Positions 1 to 7,792 of a DNA stretch of 64,000 nt are shown one piece after another. Below the pieces are notes generated by a model. That model saw only the letters and a list, made by a program, of their open reading frames with translations, did not search any database and had not been told where the DNA came from. Source of the DNA: Acidobacteriaceae bacterium (GTDB taxonomy: Bacteria; Acidobacteriota; Terriglobia; Terriglobales; Acidobacteriaceae); contig JASHNW010000069.1 of assembly GCA_030041435.1 (NCBI GenBank), positions 1-64,000 of the forward strand, written 5' to 3'. Within the stretch, counting starts at the first letter, position 1; each line of letters starts with the position of its first letter. A program made the translations under genes and the position numbers.

Positions 1-87
1 CCTTTCGGCCTTGAAGCCGAGCTGATCCTCGACAACGATCAACCACAGTTACAAATCCTCGAACCCGCTGTCTCCCATGCAGGATAA
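1..87 (+). CDS. C-terminal fragment of a probable LD-carboxypeptidase (S66 family)
   Basis: An open frame enters from the left edge and ends at TAA at 85-87. Its last residues, LILDNDQPQLQILEPAVS, resemble the usual end of LD-carboxypeptidases of the MccF/LdcA type (a short beta hairpin followed by LEPAV). The frame overlaps the start of mpl by 11 bp, so the two genes are probably translationally coupled. LD-carboxypeptidase trims murein tetrapeptide to tripeptide, which is the substrate of Mpl, so the context supports the call. Only 28 residues are visible and no catalytic residue can be checked, so the family assignment rests on tail similarity and neighbourhood. Confidence 0.55.
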   Translation, partial: PFGLEAELILDNDQPQLQILEPAVSHAG

Positions 88-1510
88 AAAACACATCCAC
101 CTCATCGGCATCTGCGGCACGGCCATGGCCTCGCTCGCTGGATTGCTGCAGCTCAAAGGCCATCGCGTAACCGGCTCCGACCAGGCCGCCTATCCGCCCA
201 TGTCGGACCTGCTTCGCTCGCTCGGCATCCCCGTCGCCGAACCATTCTCCGAAGCAAACCTCGCGCCCGCGCCCGGCCTGGTCATCGTCGGCAACGCCAT
301 CTCCCGCGGCAACGTCGAGCTGGAATACGTCCTCGACCGCCGCATCCCGTTTACCTCGCTCGCGCGCGTCCTCCACGACGAATTCATCCAGGGCCACGAA
401 TCCCTCGTGGTCGCCGGAACCCACGGCAAAACCACCACCACCAGCATGCTCGCCTGGATCTGCGAAGTCGCCGCGCGCCGCAACCCCGCGCTCGCGCCCT
501 CCTTCCTCATCGGCGGCGTCGCCGAAAACTTTGCAACCAGCTTCCAGTTGCGCCCCGGCCGTCCCTTCATCGTCGAGGGCGATGAGTACGACACGGCGTT
601 CTTCGACAAAGGTCCGAAGTTCATGCACTACTTTCCCGACGCGCTCATCCTCACCCACGTCGAGTTCGATCACGCCGACATCTATCGCGACCTCGACGCG
701 GTGAAGACCGCCTTCAAACGCCTCGTCAATCTGGTCCCGCGCCGCGGCCGCATCGTCGCCTTCGACGGTTCGCAGAATGTCTCCGAGTGCGTCAGCCACG
801 CCTTTTGTAACGTCGAACGTTACGGATTCGCGATCGACTCCGTCTGGCGCCTCGCCAATTTGCGTTTCGAGCAGGGAAGCAGCCACTGGACACTTTTTAA
901 CAATGGCGCAAAGTGGGCCGACCTCACTCTTCCCGTCGCCGGCGAGCACAACGCGCTCAACGCCACGGCCGCCGCGGCCCTGGCTGCCGGCCAGGGACTT
1001 CCTCAGGACGCCATCGTCGAAGCTCTGGCCACCTTTCGCAGTGTGCGCCGCCGCCTCGAAGTCCGCGCCGAGATCGACGGCGTCGCCATCGTCGACGACT
1101 TCGCTCACCACCCCACCGCGATCCGCGAAACCCTGCGCGCCCTGCGCTCCGCTTATCCCGGCCGCCGTCTCTGGGCCGTCCTCGAGCCGCGCTCCAACAC
1201 CCTCCGCCGCAATGTCTTCGAGCACGAACTGGTCGAAAGCCTCGCCCTCGCCGACCGCATCGTCCTCGCCGGCGTTTTTCACTCCGAAAAGATCCCCGCC
1301 GCCGAACGCCTTCACCCTGAAAATGTCGTTGCTGCCCTGACAAATGCCGGACGCGACGCTGCCCTCTGCCCAAATGCTGACGCCATTGTTACAAATATCG
1401 TTCCCCGCCTCGCCTCCGGCGACGTCGTCGCCATCCTCTCCAACGGCGGCTTCGATGGCATCTACGAAAAGCTTCCCGCAGCTTTGCGTGAGCGCTCGCC
1501 GAAGGCCTGA
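77..1510 (+). CDS. mpl: UDP-N-acetylmuramate:L-alanyl-gamma-D-glutamyl-meso-diaminopimelate ligase
   Basis: This 477-aa protein has the full Mur-ligase layout: an N-terminal Rossmann UDP-binding part beginning HIHLIGICGTAMASLAGLL, the ATP P-loop GTHGKTTTTS near residue 114, a central domain with EGDEYDTAFFDKGPKF, and a C-terminal domain with DDFAHHPTAI. The EGDEYDTAFF motif and the length are typical of Mpl rather than MurC. Mpl attaches recycled tripeptide to UDP-MurNAc in the cytoplasm, bypassing MurC, MurD and MurE. The ATG overlaps the end of the upstream probable LD-carboxypeptidase gene, and no separate ribosome-binding site is obvious, which fits coupled translation. A plsC-like gene follows after 3 bp. 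Confidence 0.95.
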   Translation: MQDKKHIHLIGICGTAMASLAGLLQLKGHRVTGSDQAAYPPMSDLLRSLGIPVAEPFSEANLAPAPGLVIVGNAISRGNVELEYVLDRRIPFTSLARVLHDEFIQGHESLVVAGTHGKTTTTSMLAWICEVAARRNPALAPSFLIGGVAENFATSFQLRPGRPFIVEGDEYDTAFFDKGPKFMHYFPDALILTHVEFDHADIYRDLDAVKTAFKRLVNLVPRRGRIVAFDGSQNVSECVSHAFCNVERYGFAIDSVWRLANLRFEQGSSHWTLFNNGAKWADLTLPVAGEHNALNATAAAALAAGQGLPQDAIVEALATFRSVRRRLEVRAEIDGVAIVDDFAHHPTAIRETLRALRSAYPGRRLWAVLEPRSNTLRRNVFEHELVESLALADRIVLAGVFHSEKIPAAERLHPENVVAALTNAGRDAALCPNADAIVTNIVPRLASGDVVAILSNGGFDGIYEKLPAALRERSPKA

Positions 1511-1513
1511 CCC

Positions 1514-2233
1514 ATGTTCGCCGCGATCGTCCTCTTCGCCACGTGGATCCTCCTCGGCATCCCGGCCGCGCTCCTCGGCATTCCGTTAGCGCTCGTCACG
1601 CGCGATATGGGACCCGTCTACCGCTGGTCCATGATCATCATGCGCATCGGCCTGCGCCTCGCCGGCATCCGCGTCGAGGCCCGCTGGACCGTCCCGCTCA
1701 ATCCTGCCCGCTGCTCGATCTTCCTCTCCAACCACGTCTCCAATCTTGACCCGCCGGTCCTGTTCCCGCTTCTCCCCGGCCGCGGGTCAGGGTTCGTCAA
1801 ACGTTCGCTCATGAAGATCCCTGTCCTCGGCTACGGCATGCAGCTCGCCGAGTTCATCCCGGTCGATCGCGACGGCCGCGTGGAGAGCGCAGCGGAAAGC
1901 GTGCAGACGGCGGCGCGCGTCCTCGCCTCCGGCCTGCACATTGTCTCGTTCGTCGAGGGCACCCGCTCGCGCGACGGCCGCCTGCAGCCTTTCAAAAAAG
2001 GCCCATTCTTTCTCGCCATGGAAACGGGTGCGCCCGTGATCCCGGTCTCGATTTACGGCACGCAAAGCATGATGCGGAAGGGCAGCATGAAGATCTTTCC
2101 CGGAACCGCACATGTCATCTTCCACGCGCCCATCCTGCCGCGCGACTATGCCACACGCGAGGACCTGTCGGAGGCCGTGCGCCAGGCGATAGCCTCCGGA
2201 TTACCGGAATGGATGAGAAATAACTCGATGTGA
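1514..2233 (+). CDS. 1-acyl-sn-glycerol-3-phosphate acyltransferase (PlsC/LPLAT family)
   Basis: This 239-aa membrane-associated acyltransferase begins with a hydrophobic segment (about residues 2-30), followed by the LPLAT signature NHVSNLDPPVLF carrying the HX4D catalytic pair. Further on are FVKRSLMKIPVLGYGM, the substrate-binding motif FVEGTRSRDGRLQPFKKG and the PVIPVSIYG block. The expected role is acylation of lysophosphatidic acid to phosphatidic acid at the inner membrane. It starts 3 bp after mpl and probably belongs to the same transcript. The exact acyl acceptor cannot be read from sequence, so related lysophospholipid or ornithine-lipid acyltransferase roles remain possible. Confidence 0.9.
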   Translation: MFAAIVLFATWILLGIPAALLGIPLALVTRDMGPVYRWSMIIMRIGLRLAGIRVEARWTVPLNPARCSIFLSNHVSNLDPPVLFPLLPGRGSGFVKRSLMKIPVLGYGMQLAEFIPVDRDGRVESAAESVQTAARVLASGLHIVSFVEGTRSRDGRLQPFKKGPFFLAMETGAPVIPVSIYGTQSMMRKGSMKIFPGTAHVIFHAPILPRDYATREDLSEAVRQAIASGLPEWMRNNSM

Positions 2234-2323
2234 CGCACACCGAGTGCCGGTACAGCATCACAGGCGAGACGCCGGTCAGCGCCACCCGAGGGGCGAACCG
2301 ATCTCCCCCTTACCCCGTCCTCC

Positions 2324-2386
2324 GGCTACCAGCTCTCCGCTCCCGGCTCCCAGCTCCCAGCTACCAGCTACCCGCTGTCCGCTGTT
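2324..2386 (+). repeat. Degenerate 7-bp tandem array (NGCTAYC class), 9 units
   Basis: Nine consecutive heptamers of the form GGCTACC, AGCTCTC, CGCTCCC, AGCTACC, CGCTGTC run without a phase break. The last unit abuts the stop codon (CTA, read as TAG on the minus strand) of the SPOR-domain gene. It lies between the convergent ends of the acyltransferase and SPOR genes. Each unit diverges slightly while the GCT core and the 7-bp period are kept. Similar arrays occur at 5500, 21678 and 39198. Confidence 0.8.
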
Positions 2387-3145
2387 CTACTTCACCACCG
2401 CGTTATACCCGTCGGCCAGCAGTCTCGACCGCATGTCGAATGCCTGGGCGCGCGTGGCAAAGGGTCCAATCTGCACGTGCAGCAGCGCATCCTGGGCCTC
2501 ATTGCGCACCACCACGTTGTAACCGCGCCGTTCGAGCGCGCTCACCAGCACGGTGGCATCCTGCTGCAGCCGGACTGCGGCAATCTGCACCATGTACGTG
2601 GTCGCCGGCGCAGGAGCGGCCACCGGCTGTACCGATCCGGTCTGCGCGGCGCCCGGCTGAACAGAAGTCGCCGGCGCTGGTTGTGCCGTCGCCCCAACCG
2701 GGTTCTTTACTGGCACAGCAGCCGTTGCCGCTGCCGGCTGAACCGCGGTTGCCGCCGGTGTTGCTGCCGGCGCAGGCGTAGCTGCCTGCGTTGCGTTCGA
2801 GGTCGTCGCCGCGTTGTCCGCACTCTGCGTGTCGTCCCCTGCAACAGGCGCCAGCGCCGGGGTTCCCGTTTGCTCAGCTGAAGGCTTCTTCAGATTGCTG
2901 CTCACCGCGGCGTTCGACGCGGCGGCTTCGTCCTGCGACGCGGCACGCGACCCGCCGCTCCGCCCTACCGAATACCCCAGCCCGAAGAAGATCCCGCAGA
3001 TCAGCACCAGGCCGAAGAAAATCCCCAGCAGCGACCGCATCCCCAGCGTGATCTCCGCCTCGTCGCTTTGTGCCCGGTTGCGGCGTCCCAGCCCGTGCCG
3101 TTCGCTCCCGGCATCGGCATTCCGCTCTTCGGTGATCAATCCCAT
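2387..3145 (-). CDS. SPOR-domain cell-envelope protein
   Basis: This 252-aa protein has a short cytoplasmic N-terminus, one transmembrane segment (about residues 36-58, LLGIFFGLVLICGIFFGLGY), a long Ala/Pro/Thr-rich linker (about 70-175) and a C-terminal SPOR domain (about 180-250) with TTYMVQIAAVRLQQDATVLV and HVQIGPFATRAQAFDMRSRL. SPOR domains bind denuded glycan strands at division septa, and this bitopic layout resembles FtsN/DedD-like proteins. GGGAG lies about 6 nt before the ATG. It is the last gene of a leftward run after the slipin gene (34-bp gap). The role in division or envelope maintenance is inferred from the domain. Confidence 0.88.
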   Translation of the reverse strand: MGLITEERNADAGSERHGLGRRNRAQSDEAEITLGMRSLLGIFFGLVLICGIFFGLGYSVGRSGGSRAASQDEAAASNAAVSSNLKKPSAEQTGTPALAPVAGDDTQSADNAATTSNATQAATPAPAATPAATAVQPAAATAAVPVKNPVGATAQPAPATSVQPGAAQTGSVQPVAAPAPATTYMVQIAAVRLQQDATVLVSALERRGYNVVVRNEAQDALLHVQIGPFATRAQAFDMRSRLLADGYNAVVK

Positions 3146-3179
3146 GTTGCACTCCCGCGTGATTACAAACCCGCCATTT

Positions 3180-3965
3180 CTATTTCTGTTCCGGTGGCGT
3201 CGCCGCCGGCGCGGCCGGTAACGCCTTTGACAGCAAAGACAGCAACTCCATCGGCAGCGGGAAGACGATCGTCGTGTTCTTCTCCACCCCGATATCGATC
3301 AGCGTTTGCAGGTACTTCAGCTGCAGCGTGTAAGGTTGCGTCGCCAGTTGATTCGCCGCCTCCACCAGCCGCTGCGCCGCAGCAAACTCGCCCTCGGCAT
3401 TGATGATTTTCGACCGCTTCTCGCGCTCCGCCTCCGCCTGCTTGGCCATCGCGCGCAGCATGGATTCCGGCAGGTCCACCTGCTTCACTTCCACGCTCAC
3501 CACCTTCACGCCCCACGGTTCCGTGCGCAGGTCGATGATGGTTTGGATACGCTGGTTCAGCACGTCGCGGTGCGACAGCAGCCCATCCAGTTCCACCTCG
3601 CCCAGCACGCTCCGCAGCGTGGTCTGCGCAAACTGCGAGGTCTGGTAAACGTAGTTCGAAACTTCGATCACCGCTTTCGCCGGGTCCATCACCCGCATCG
3701 TGATGACCGCGTTCACCTTAATCGTGACGTTATCTTTCGTAATCACATCCTGCGGCGGCACTTCCATCACTTCCTGCCGCAGCGAAACCCGCACGATCTG
3801 ATCGAATGGCCGAAATACGAAGATGATCCCCGGCCCCTTCGGCTCGGGCAGCGCGCGTCCCAGCCGGAAAATAACGCCGCGCTCGTATTCGCGCAGGATC
3901 TTGATGCAGTTCAGCAGATAGAGAATGACAATGGCCAGAAAAACAAGCAGCGGAATCCCAGGCAT
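3180..3965 (-). CDS. Slipin / SPFH (band 7) membrane scaffold protein
   Basis: This 261-aa protein has one N-terminal membrane segment ([18 protein letters not shown]), then a band-7/SPFH domain with [39 protein letters not shown] and [21 protein letters not shown] charged helical region ([20 protein letters not shown]) follows, then a hydrophobic C-terminal segment. This is the bacterial slipin p-stomatin type, which oligomerises in the membrane and is classically encoded beside an NfeD-family protease, as here (the NfeD gene ends 63 bp upstream). AAGGAG precedes the ATG. The likely role is membrane organisation or quality control together with the NfeD partner. Confidence 0.93.
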   Translation of the reverse strand: MPGIPLLVFLAIVILYLLNCIKILREYERGVIFRLGRALPEPKGPGIIFVFRPFDQIVRVSLRQEVMEVPPQDVITKDNVTIKVNAVITMRVMDPAKAVIEVSNYVYQTSQFAQTTLRSVLGEVELDGLLSHRDVLNQRIQTIIDLRTEPWGVKVVSVEVKQVDLPESMLRAMAKQAEAEREKRSKIINAEGEFAAAQRLVEAANQLATQPYTLQLKYLQTLIDIGVEKNTTIVFPLPMELLSLLSKALPAAPAATPPEQK

Positions 3966-4028
3966 GTGATGGGCTCCTTGCGCCCGGCTGTCATTGTACC
4001 GCCGCGCACCCTGCAGCCCCGCACAAAA

Positions 4029-5462
4029 TCAGGCGGAAACACCCTCCCGTACCTTTGCGCCCACGGGGTGCCCGTTGCTGGCGTCCATCGGTGACAGCGG
4101 CTCTACCAGCAGTGTCAGCCCCCGCACCGACCGCACCCGCACCTGCTCGCCCGCCGCCACCGCAGACGCGGATTCTGCCTGCCAGATCTCTCCGTGCACC
4201 AGAATCTGTCCCTGCGGTGCGAGCGCCTGCTGCGCTACTCCCACAGCCCCTACCAAAGCCTCCGGCCCAACCATCACTTTATTGCGGCGCGCCCGCAGGG
4301 CGAGCCACGCCAGCAGCGATGTGATCGACCCGAACGCCAGTCCCGCTGCAATCGCGGTTGCATATTGCACCCGCATCTGTGGAATCGGCCCCGCCACCAG
4401 CGTCAGCAGTCCCAGCACCAGCGCCACTGTGCCGCTCAGCGCCAGCACCCCGTGGCTGGGGAACTTCGCCTCCAGCACCATCAGGATCAGCGCGCACACA
4501 ATCAGCGCCAGCGCCGTATATCGCACTGGCAGCAGGTTCAGCGAGAACAGCGCCAGCAGCACCATCAGCGTGCCCAGTGCGCCGGGAATAATCGTCCCCG
4601 GGACGTGGAACTCGAGATAGATCAGCAGTGCGCCGGCCAGCAGAATCAGCACGGCCACGTTCGGATCCATCAGCTGATCCATGATCCGCTCTCGCAGGTC
4701 CCGATCCACGCTCACCAGCTCCGCCCCGCGCGTGTGCAGCACCTGCGTCGTCCCGTTGAACCGCTTCACCGTCCGCCCGTCGATCGCGTTCAGCAGAACG
4801 GATTCGCTGGGCGCGATCACGTCGATCAGGTTCAGCTTCTGCGCTTCGTCGTCCGTGTACGACTTCGAGTTCGTCACCGCATCCTGCGCCGCGTTCACAT
4901 CGCGCCCGCGCAGCGACACGTACGACCGCAGGAACGCCAGCGCATCGTTCAGGATCTTCTCCTTCATCGTGTCGCTGACGCTGCCCACTTCAATCACCGG
5001 ATGCGCCGCGCCCGCCTCCGTGCCCGGAGCCATGGCCGCAATATCCGCCGCTTCCATAATGAAGAACCCGGCCGATCCCGCGCGGCTCCCCGCCGGAGCC
5101 ACATACACGATCACCGGAACCGGCGAAGCCAGAATGTCGGTCACCATCTGCCGCATCGAGTCCAGCAGCCCGCCCGGCGTATTCATCTCCACCAGCACTG
5201 CCTGCGCGTGCATCTCCGCAGCCCGATCCAGGCCCCGCTTCACGTAATCGGCGCTGATCGGCTGAATCGTGTCGTCCAGATGCAGCACCACAATCTTGCC
5301 CGACTGTGCCTGCGCCTCGCCGGACAAAAATCCCGTCATCAGTCCGCACAACAGCGCGAGGCTCAAGCAAATCGCTCTGAGCCCTGACCGCTGCAAGCCG
5401 AACCTTGCCTTGAACGCCGATCGCCGATCGCTGATCGCTCGCTTTTCCGCTGACCGCTTCAT
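4029..5462 (-). CDS. NfeD-family membrane-bound serine protease (ClpP-class, stomatin-associated)
   Basis: The ATG at 5462 with AAGAGGA upstream gives 477 aa; an in-frame GTG at 5498 would add 12 residues but has no ribosome site. Order of parts: a Lys/Arg-rich n-region, a signal/TM segment ending SGEAQAQS, then a ClpP-like protease domain with EMNTPGGLLDSMRQ, the nucleophile region PAGSRAGSAGFFIMEAADIA and the general-base region VTNSKSYTDDEA. Four or five TM helices follow (VAVLILLAGALLIYLEF onward), then a C-terminal OB-fold NfeD domain. The Ser/Lys dyad matches PH1510-type proteases that cleave stomatin/slipin, and a slipin gene lies directly downstream. Part of the n-region is encoded by 7-bp repeats (5415-5441). 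Confidence 0.9.
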   Translation of the reverse strand: MKRSAEKRAISDRRSAFKARFGLQRSGLRAICLSLALLCGLMTGFLSGEAQAQSGKIVVLHLDDTIQPISADYVKRGLDRAAEMHAQAVLVEMNTPGGLLDSMRQMVTDILASPVPVIVYVAPAGSRAGSAGFFIMEAADIAAMAPGTEAGAAHPVIEVGSVSDTMKEKILNDALAFLRSYVSLRGRDVNAAQDAVTNSKSYTDDEAQKLNLIDVIAPSESVLLNAIDGRTVKRFNGTTQVLHTRGAELVSVDRDLRERIMDQLMDPNVAVLILLAGALLIYLEFHVPGTIIPGALGTLMVLLALFSLNLLPVRYTALALIVCALILMVLEAKFPSHGVLALSGTVALVLGLLTLVAGPIPQMRVQYATAIAAGLAFGSITSLLAWLALRARRNKVMVGPEALVGAVGVAQQALAPQGQILVHGEIWQAESASAVAAGEQVRVRSVRGLTLLVEPLSPMDASNGHPVGAKVREGVSA

Positions 5463-5499
5463 CGCTGACCGTCCTCTTGCCGCCCGCTTCGGAGCCACC

Positions 5500-5555
5500 A
5501 GCTACCAGCTACCCGCTTCTTTCCGATCCCCGATCGCTGACTACTGATCGCTGTG
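5500..5555 (+). repeat. Degenerate 7-bp tandem array over the end of the TPR gene
   Basis: Units AGCTACC, AGCTACC, CGCTTCT, TTCCGAT, CCCCGAT, CGCTGAC, TACTGAT and CGCTGTG keep a 7-bp period. The stop codon of the TPR gene (CTA at 5541-5543, TAG on the minus strand) lies inside the array. A second short run of the same period (CGCCGAT, CGCCGAT, CGCTGAT at 5415-5435) lies within the 5' end of the NfeD gene. The array is more decayed than the one at 21678. Confidence 0.65.
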
Positions 5556-7166
5556 TTCCCGCCGGTCCAGCGCCAGCTTCATGCCCCGGGCGTTGGCATT
5601 GGCCGGGTCCACCTTCAGCGCGTTGCCCACGTCGCTCGCGGCTGCAACCAGCTGGTTGGCCTGCAAGTCCAGCCGTGCCAGCACCAGATACGCCGGCACA
5701 TTCGGCTGCAGCTGGATCGACGCCTGCGCCTCCTGGCGCGCCGCGTCCGGATCGCCATCCCGCTCCCGCACTGCGGCCAGCCCGGCATGCGCCGGCGCCG
5801 ACGAGGAATCCGCGGCCAGAGCATCACGATACTCCCGTTCCGCCTCCAGCACCAGCCCGCGCTGGAAGAACTGGTCGCCGTCCTTCACCAGCGCGGCCGC
5901 GCGTTGATCGGGCGGCATGGAAGCCAGCCGCATCTGCTGCACCTGCTCCAGTTCGAACGCTGCCTGCCGGAAGCCCGCCTCGCTGTATCCGCGCTTGATC
6001 CGCTCCAGCGGCCCCTGCGTGTCCGTAATGGCATGGCCCGGGTCGGGATTCGGCGTCGCCTGCGCCGGGTCCTTCAGCTGCGCCTCGAAGCTCTCCGCTT
6101 CCGTGTCCTGCGGACGCAGCTTCAGCGTCTCCTCCAGCTCCTGGAGCGCCCCGGCCGTGTCATTCTGGTGCGCCAGCGCAACCGCCAGATTGAAGTGATA
6201 ATCCGGGTCCCGCGGATCGGCCGCAATCGCCTGCCGAAACAGCGCGGACGCATCTTTCCCGCGCCGGCTCGCCGCCACGCCCTGGTTGTTCACCACCTCC
6301 GGCAGCGGCAGCCGCGTGCTCACAAAGGCGAACGCGTCCTCCGCCTCGCGATAATTCCCGGTGTAGAAGAACGCCAGCCCGCGATAAAAATCCGCCTCCA
6401 GCGCGTTCGGATTGTCCTTCGGCAGATGTCCCAGCGTCGCCGCCGCCTGGTCGAAGTCTTGGTTGGTGAAATACGCACGCCCCAGCGCCAGCCATGCCGA
6501 CGCAAACTGCGGGTCGAGCCGCACCGCTTCGCGCAGATGCTGGATTTGCTGATCCGGCGCCGCCGCCACCAGTCCCTCCATATAGTCCTCAAACGCATCC
6601 GCGTGCAGGTTGCGATCCGCGGCCAGGAACGTCTGCTCCTCTACCGCGTAGCTCGGATCCAGTTGCTTCGTCACCTGCCACGCCAGGCTGTTCAGCATGT
6701 CCAGCAAGTGATCCAGGTCTCCGTGTTGCTCGATCTGCGGTCCCAGCCGCAGCGCGGTCACGTCCAGAATCTCCGCATTCGCGGTCACCGCGTTGTTGGT
6801 CAGGGCGTAGGTGCCGAAAATCACATAATCGGCGTCCAGCGTTTGCGCCAGGCGGATCGCCATGGCCCGCGACGGCTGCAGGTTCAGCGGCAGCCCCAGA
6901 TGATCGAACGCATAGAGCCGATCCCCGCGCGAAATCGTCAGGAAGCCTGCCGAATCCAGCCGGCGGTTCAGAACGTTGGGAAACGCCTCCCCCATCCATT
7001 CCAGATTCGCCACCCCCGTCCTGTTCTCGAATGGCAGCACCAGCAGCAGCTTCCCGTGTGCCTGACCCGGCTCTGCGGGCTTGGACTCGGCCGGTTCCTG
7101 CGCGCAGGCAACGGCCGCAAACAGAACGATGACGAGGAGGGCGCGAAATCGACGAAAAACCTGCAC
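5541..7166 (-). CDS. Secreted TPR protein with N-terminal TolB/FlgO-like domain
   Basis: This 541-aa protein begins with a GTG start and a signal peptide (FRALLVIVLFAAVACAQEP, possibly a lipobox at AVAC). Next is a domain of about 130 residues with LLVLPFENRTGVANLEWMGE and DADYVIFGTYAL, a pattern seen in FlgO/TolB-N-like envelope proteins. The rest (about 200-530) is helical repeat with clear TPR signatures such as PQFASAWLALGRAYFTNQDF, DPDYHFNLAVALAHQNDTAG and SAPAHAGLAAVRERDGDPDA. It is first in a leftward run with NfeD, slipin and SPOR genes and probably acts as a protein-interaction scaffold in the periplasm. No enzymatic motif is visible. Confidence 0.82.
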   Translation of the reverse strand: MQVFRRFRALLVIVLFAAVACAQEPAESKPAEPGQAHGKLLLVLPFENRTGVANLEWMGEAFPNVLNRRLDSAGFLTISRGDRLYAFDHLGLPLNLQPSRAMAIRLAQTLDADYVIFGTYALTNNAVTANAEILDVTALRLGPQIEQHGDLDHLLDMLNSLAWQVTKQLDPSYAVEEQTFLAADRNLHADAFEDYMEGLVAAAPDQQIQHLREAVRLDPQFASAWLALGRAYFTNQDFDQAAATLGHLPKDNPNALEADFYRGLAFFYTGNYREAEDAFAFVSTRLPLPEVVNNQGVAASRRGKDASALFRQAIAADPRDPDYHFNLAVALAHQNDTAGALQELEETLKLRPQDTEAESFEAQLKDPAQATPNPDPGHAITDTQGPLERIKRGYSEAGFRQAAFELEQVQQMRLASMPPDQRAAALVKDGDQFFQRGLVLEAEREYRDALAADSSSAPAHAGLAAVRERDGDPDAARQEAQASIQLQPNVPAYLVLARLDLQANQLVAAASDVGNALKVDPANANARGMKLALDRREHSDQ

Positions 7167-7175
7167 GACAAGCTG

Positions 7176-7181
7176 ATTATA
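7176..7181 (-). promoter_or_regulatory. Candidate -10 element close to the TPR gene start
   Basis: Read on the minus strand, a perfect TATAAT is followed by nine bases and then the GTG start of the TPR gene. With usual -10 to start-site spacing, transcription would begin within about three bases of the GTG, suggesting a leaderless mRNA. That would also explain the lack of a Shine-Dalgarno sequence. No convincing -35 box is seen. Confidence 0.35.
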
Positions 7182-7263
7182 AGTCGCGCCGCCAGGCTCT
7201 TCCTCGCGTCGGTGCCCAGCAGAACCGGCGCCAGCCTCGCGACCCGGCCCGGATCTTCGCCTG

Positions 7264-7317
7264 GAGGCTGTTATTAACTTTCGCGCGGCCGGTCGTGGGA
7301 AAGTTAATAACAGCCTC
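7264..7317. repeat. Perfect 19-bp inverted repeat (stem-loop) with conserved loop
   Basis: The arms GAGGCTGTTATTAACTTTC (7264-7282) and its exact complement (7299-7317) flank a 16-base loop, GCGCGGCCGGTCGTGG. The right arm ends on the first base of the stop codon of the His-rich gene. No U-tract follows, so it is not a classic rho-independent terminator. A related structure with nearly the same loop lies at 45165-45217, so this looks like a dispersed palindromic family. Confidence 0.8.
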
Positions 7318-7517
7318 TATGCGTGCGTGTGCTCGTGATGGTCGTCGTGATCGTGTGGATGCGAGTGCGTCACCCCATCGTGCGTATGCTCGTGCGAGTG
7401 CGTTGTGCCCGGAGCCGGAGGGTTCGCATGGGTATGATCGTGGTGCCCGTCGTCGTGCGCATGTTCGTGCGTGTGCGTGACCGGCTCGTGAGTGTGCGTA
7501 GGTGCATGCTCCGGCAT
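7317..7517 (-). CDS. Small histidine-rich (metal-binding) protein
   Basis: The ATG at 7517 is preceded by GGGAGGA at good spacing and gives 66 aa. About a third of the residues are histidine, in HTHEPVTHTHEHAHDDGHHD-type runs with alternating His, Thr, Asp and Glu. There is no signal peptide and no hydrophobic segment, so it is probably cytoplasmic. Such His/Asp tracts chelate Ni, Zn, Cu or Co and resemble the His-rich tails of HypB, SlyD and cation-efflux loops. No metal transporter is adjacent, so the metal and role (storage, buffering) are unknown. The dense CAC/CAT codons make it low-complexity, but the ribosome site and stop favour a real gene. Confidence 0.68.
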   Translation of the reverse strand: MPEHAPTHTHEPVTHTHEHAHDDGHHDHTHANPPAPGTTHSHEHTHDGVTHSHPHDHDDHHEHTHA

Positions 7518-7792
7518 CGATTCCTCCCGCCTGCCGCCCGCCGCAATCCAGCCCGGCGCGGGCGATAACAGGCACCCCGGAGAGTAGCAGTCCGGCGGCA
7601 TCCCCGCCAACCCCACACGCGTAAGCTGCTCCCGGCGCGCGAGTCAGCCCCGCCCAAGCCCCGCCCAAAACGCGCGCTTCGCATTCCCCTGCTATCTCGC
7701 TCATCGAAGCCAGGCGCGGCTCCTGTGACGCGTGGCACAGACAGCAAACCCCTGAAGACTATCCTGCCAATGACAAAGATCGGGGGCATTCG

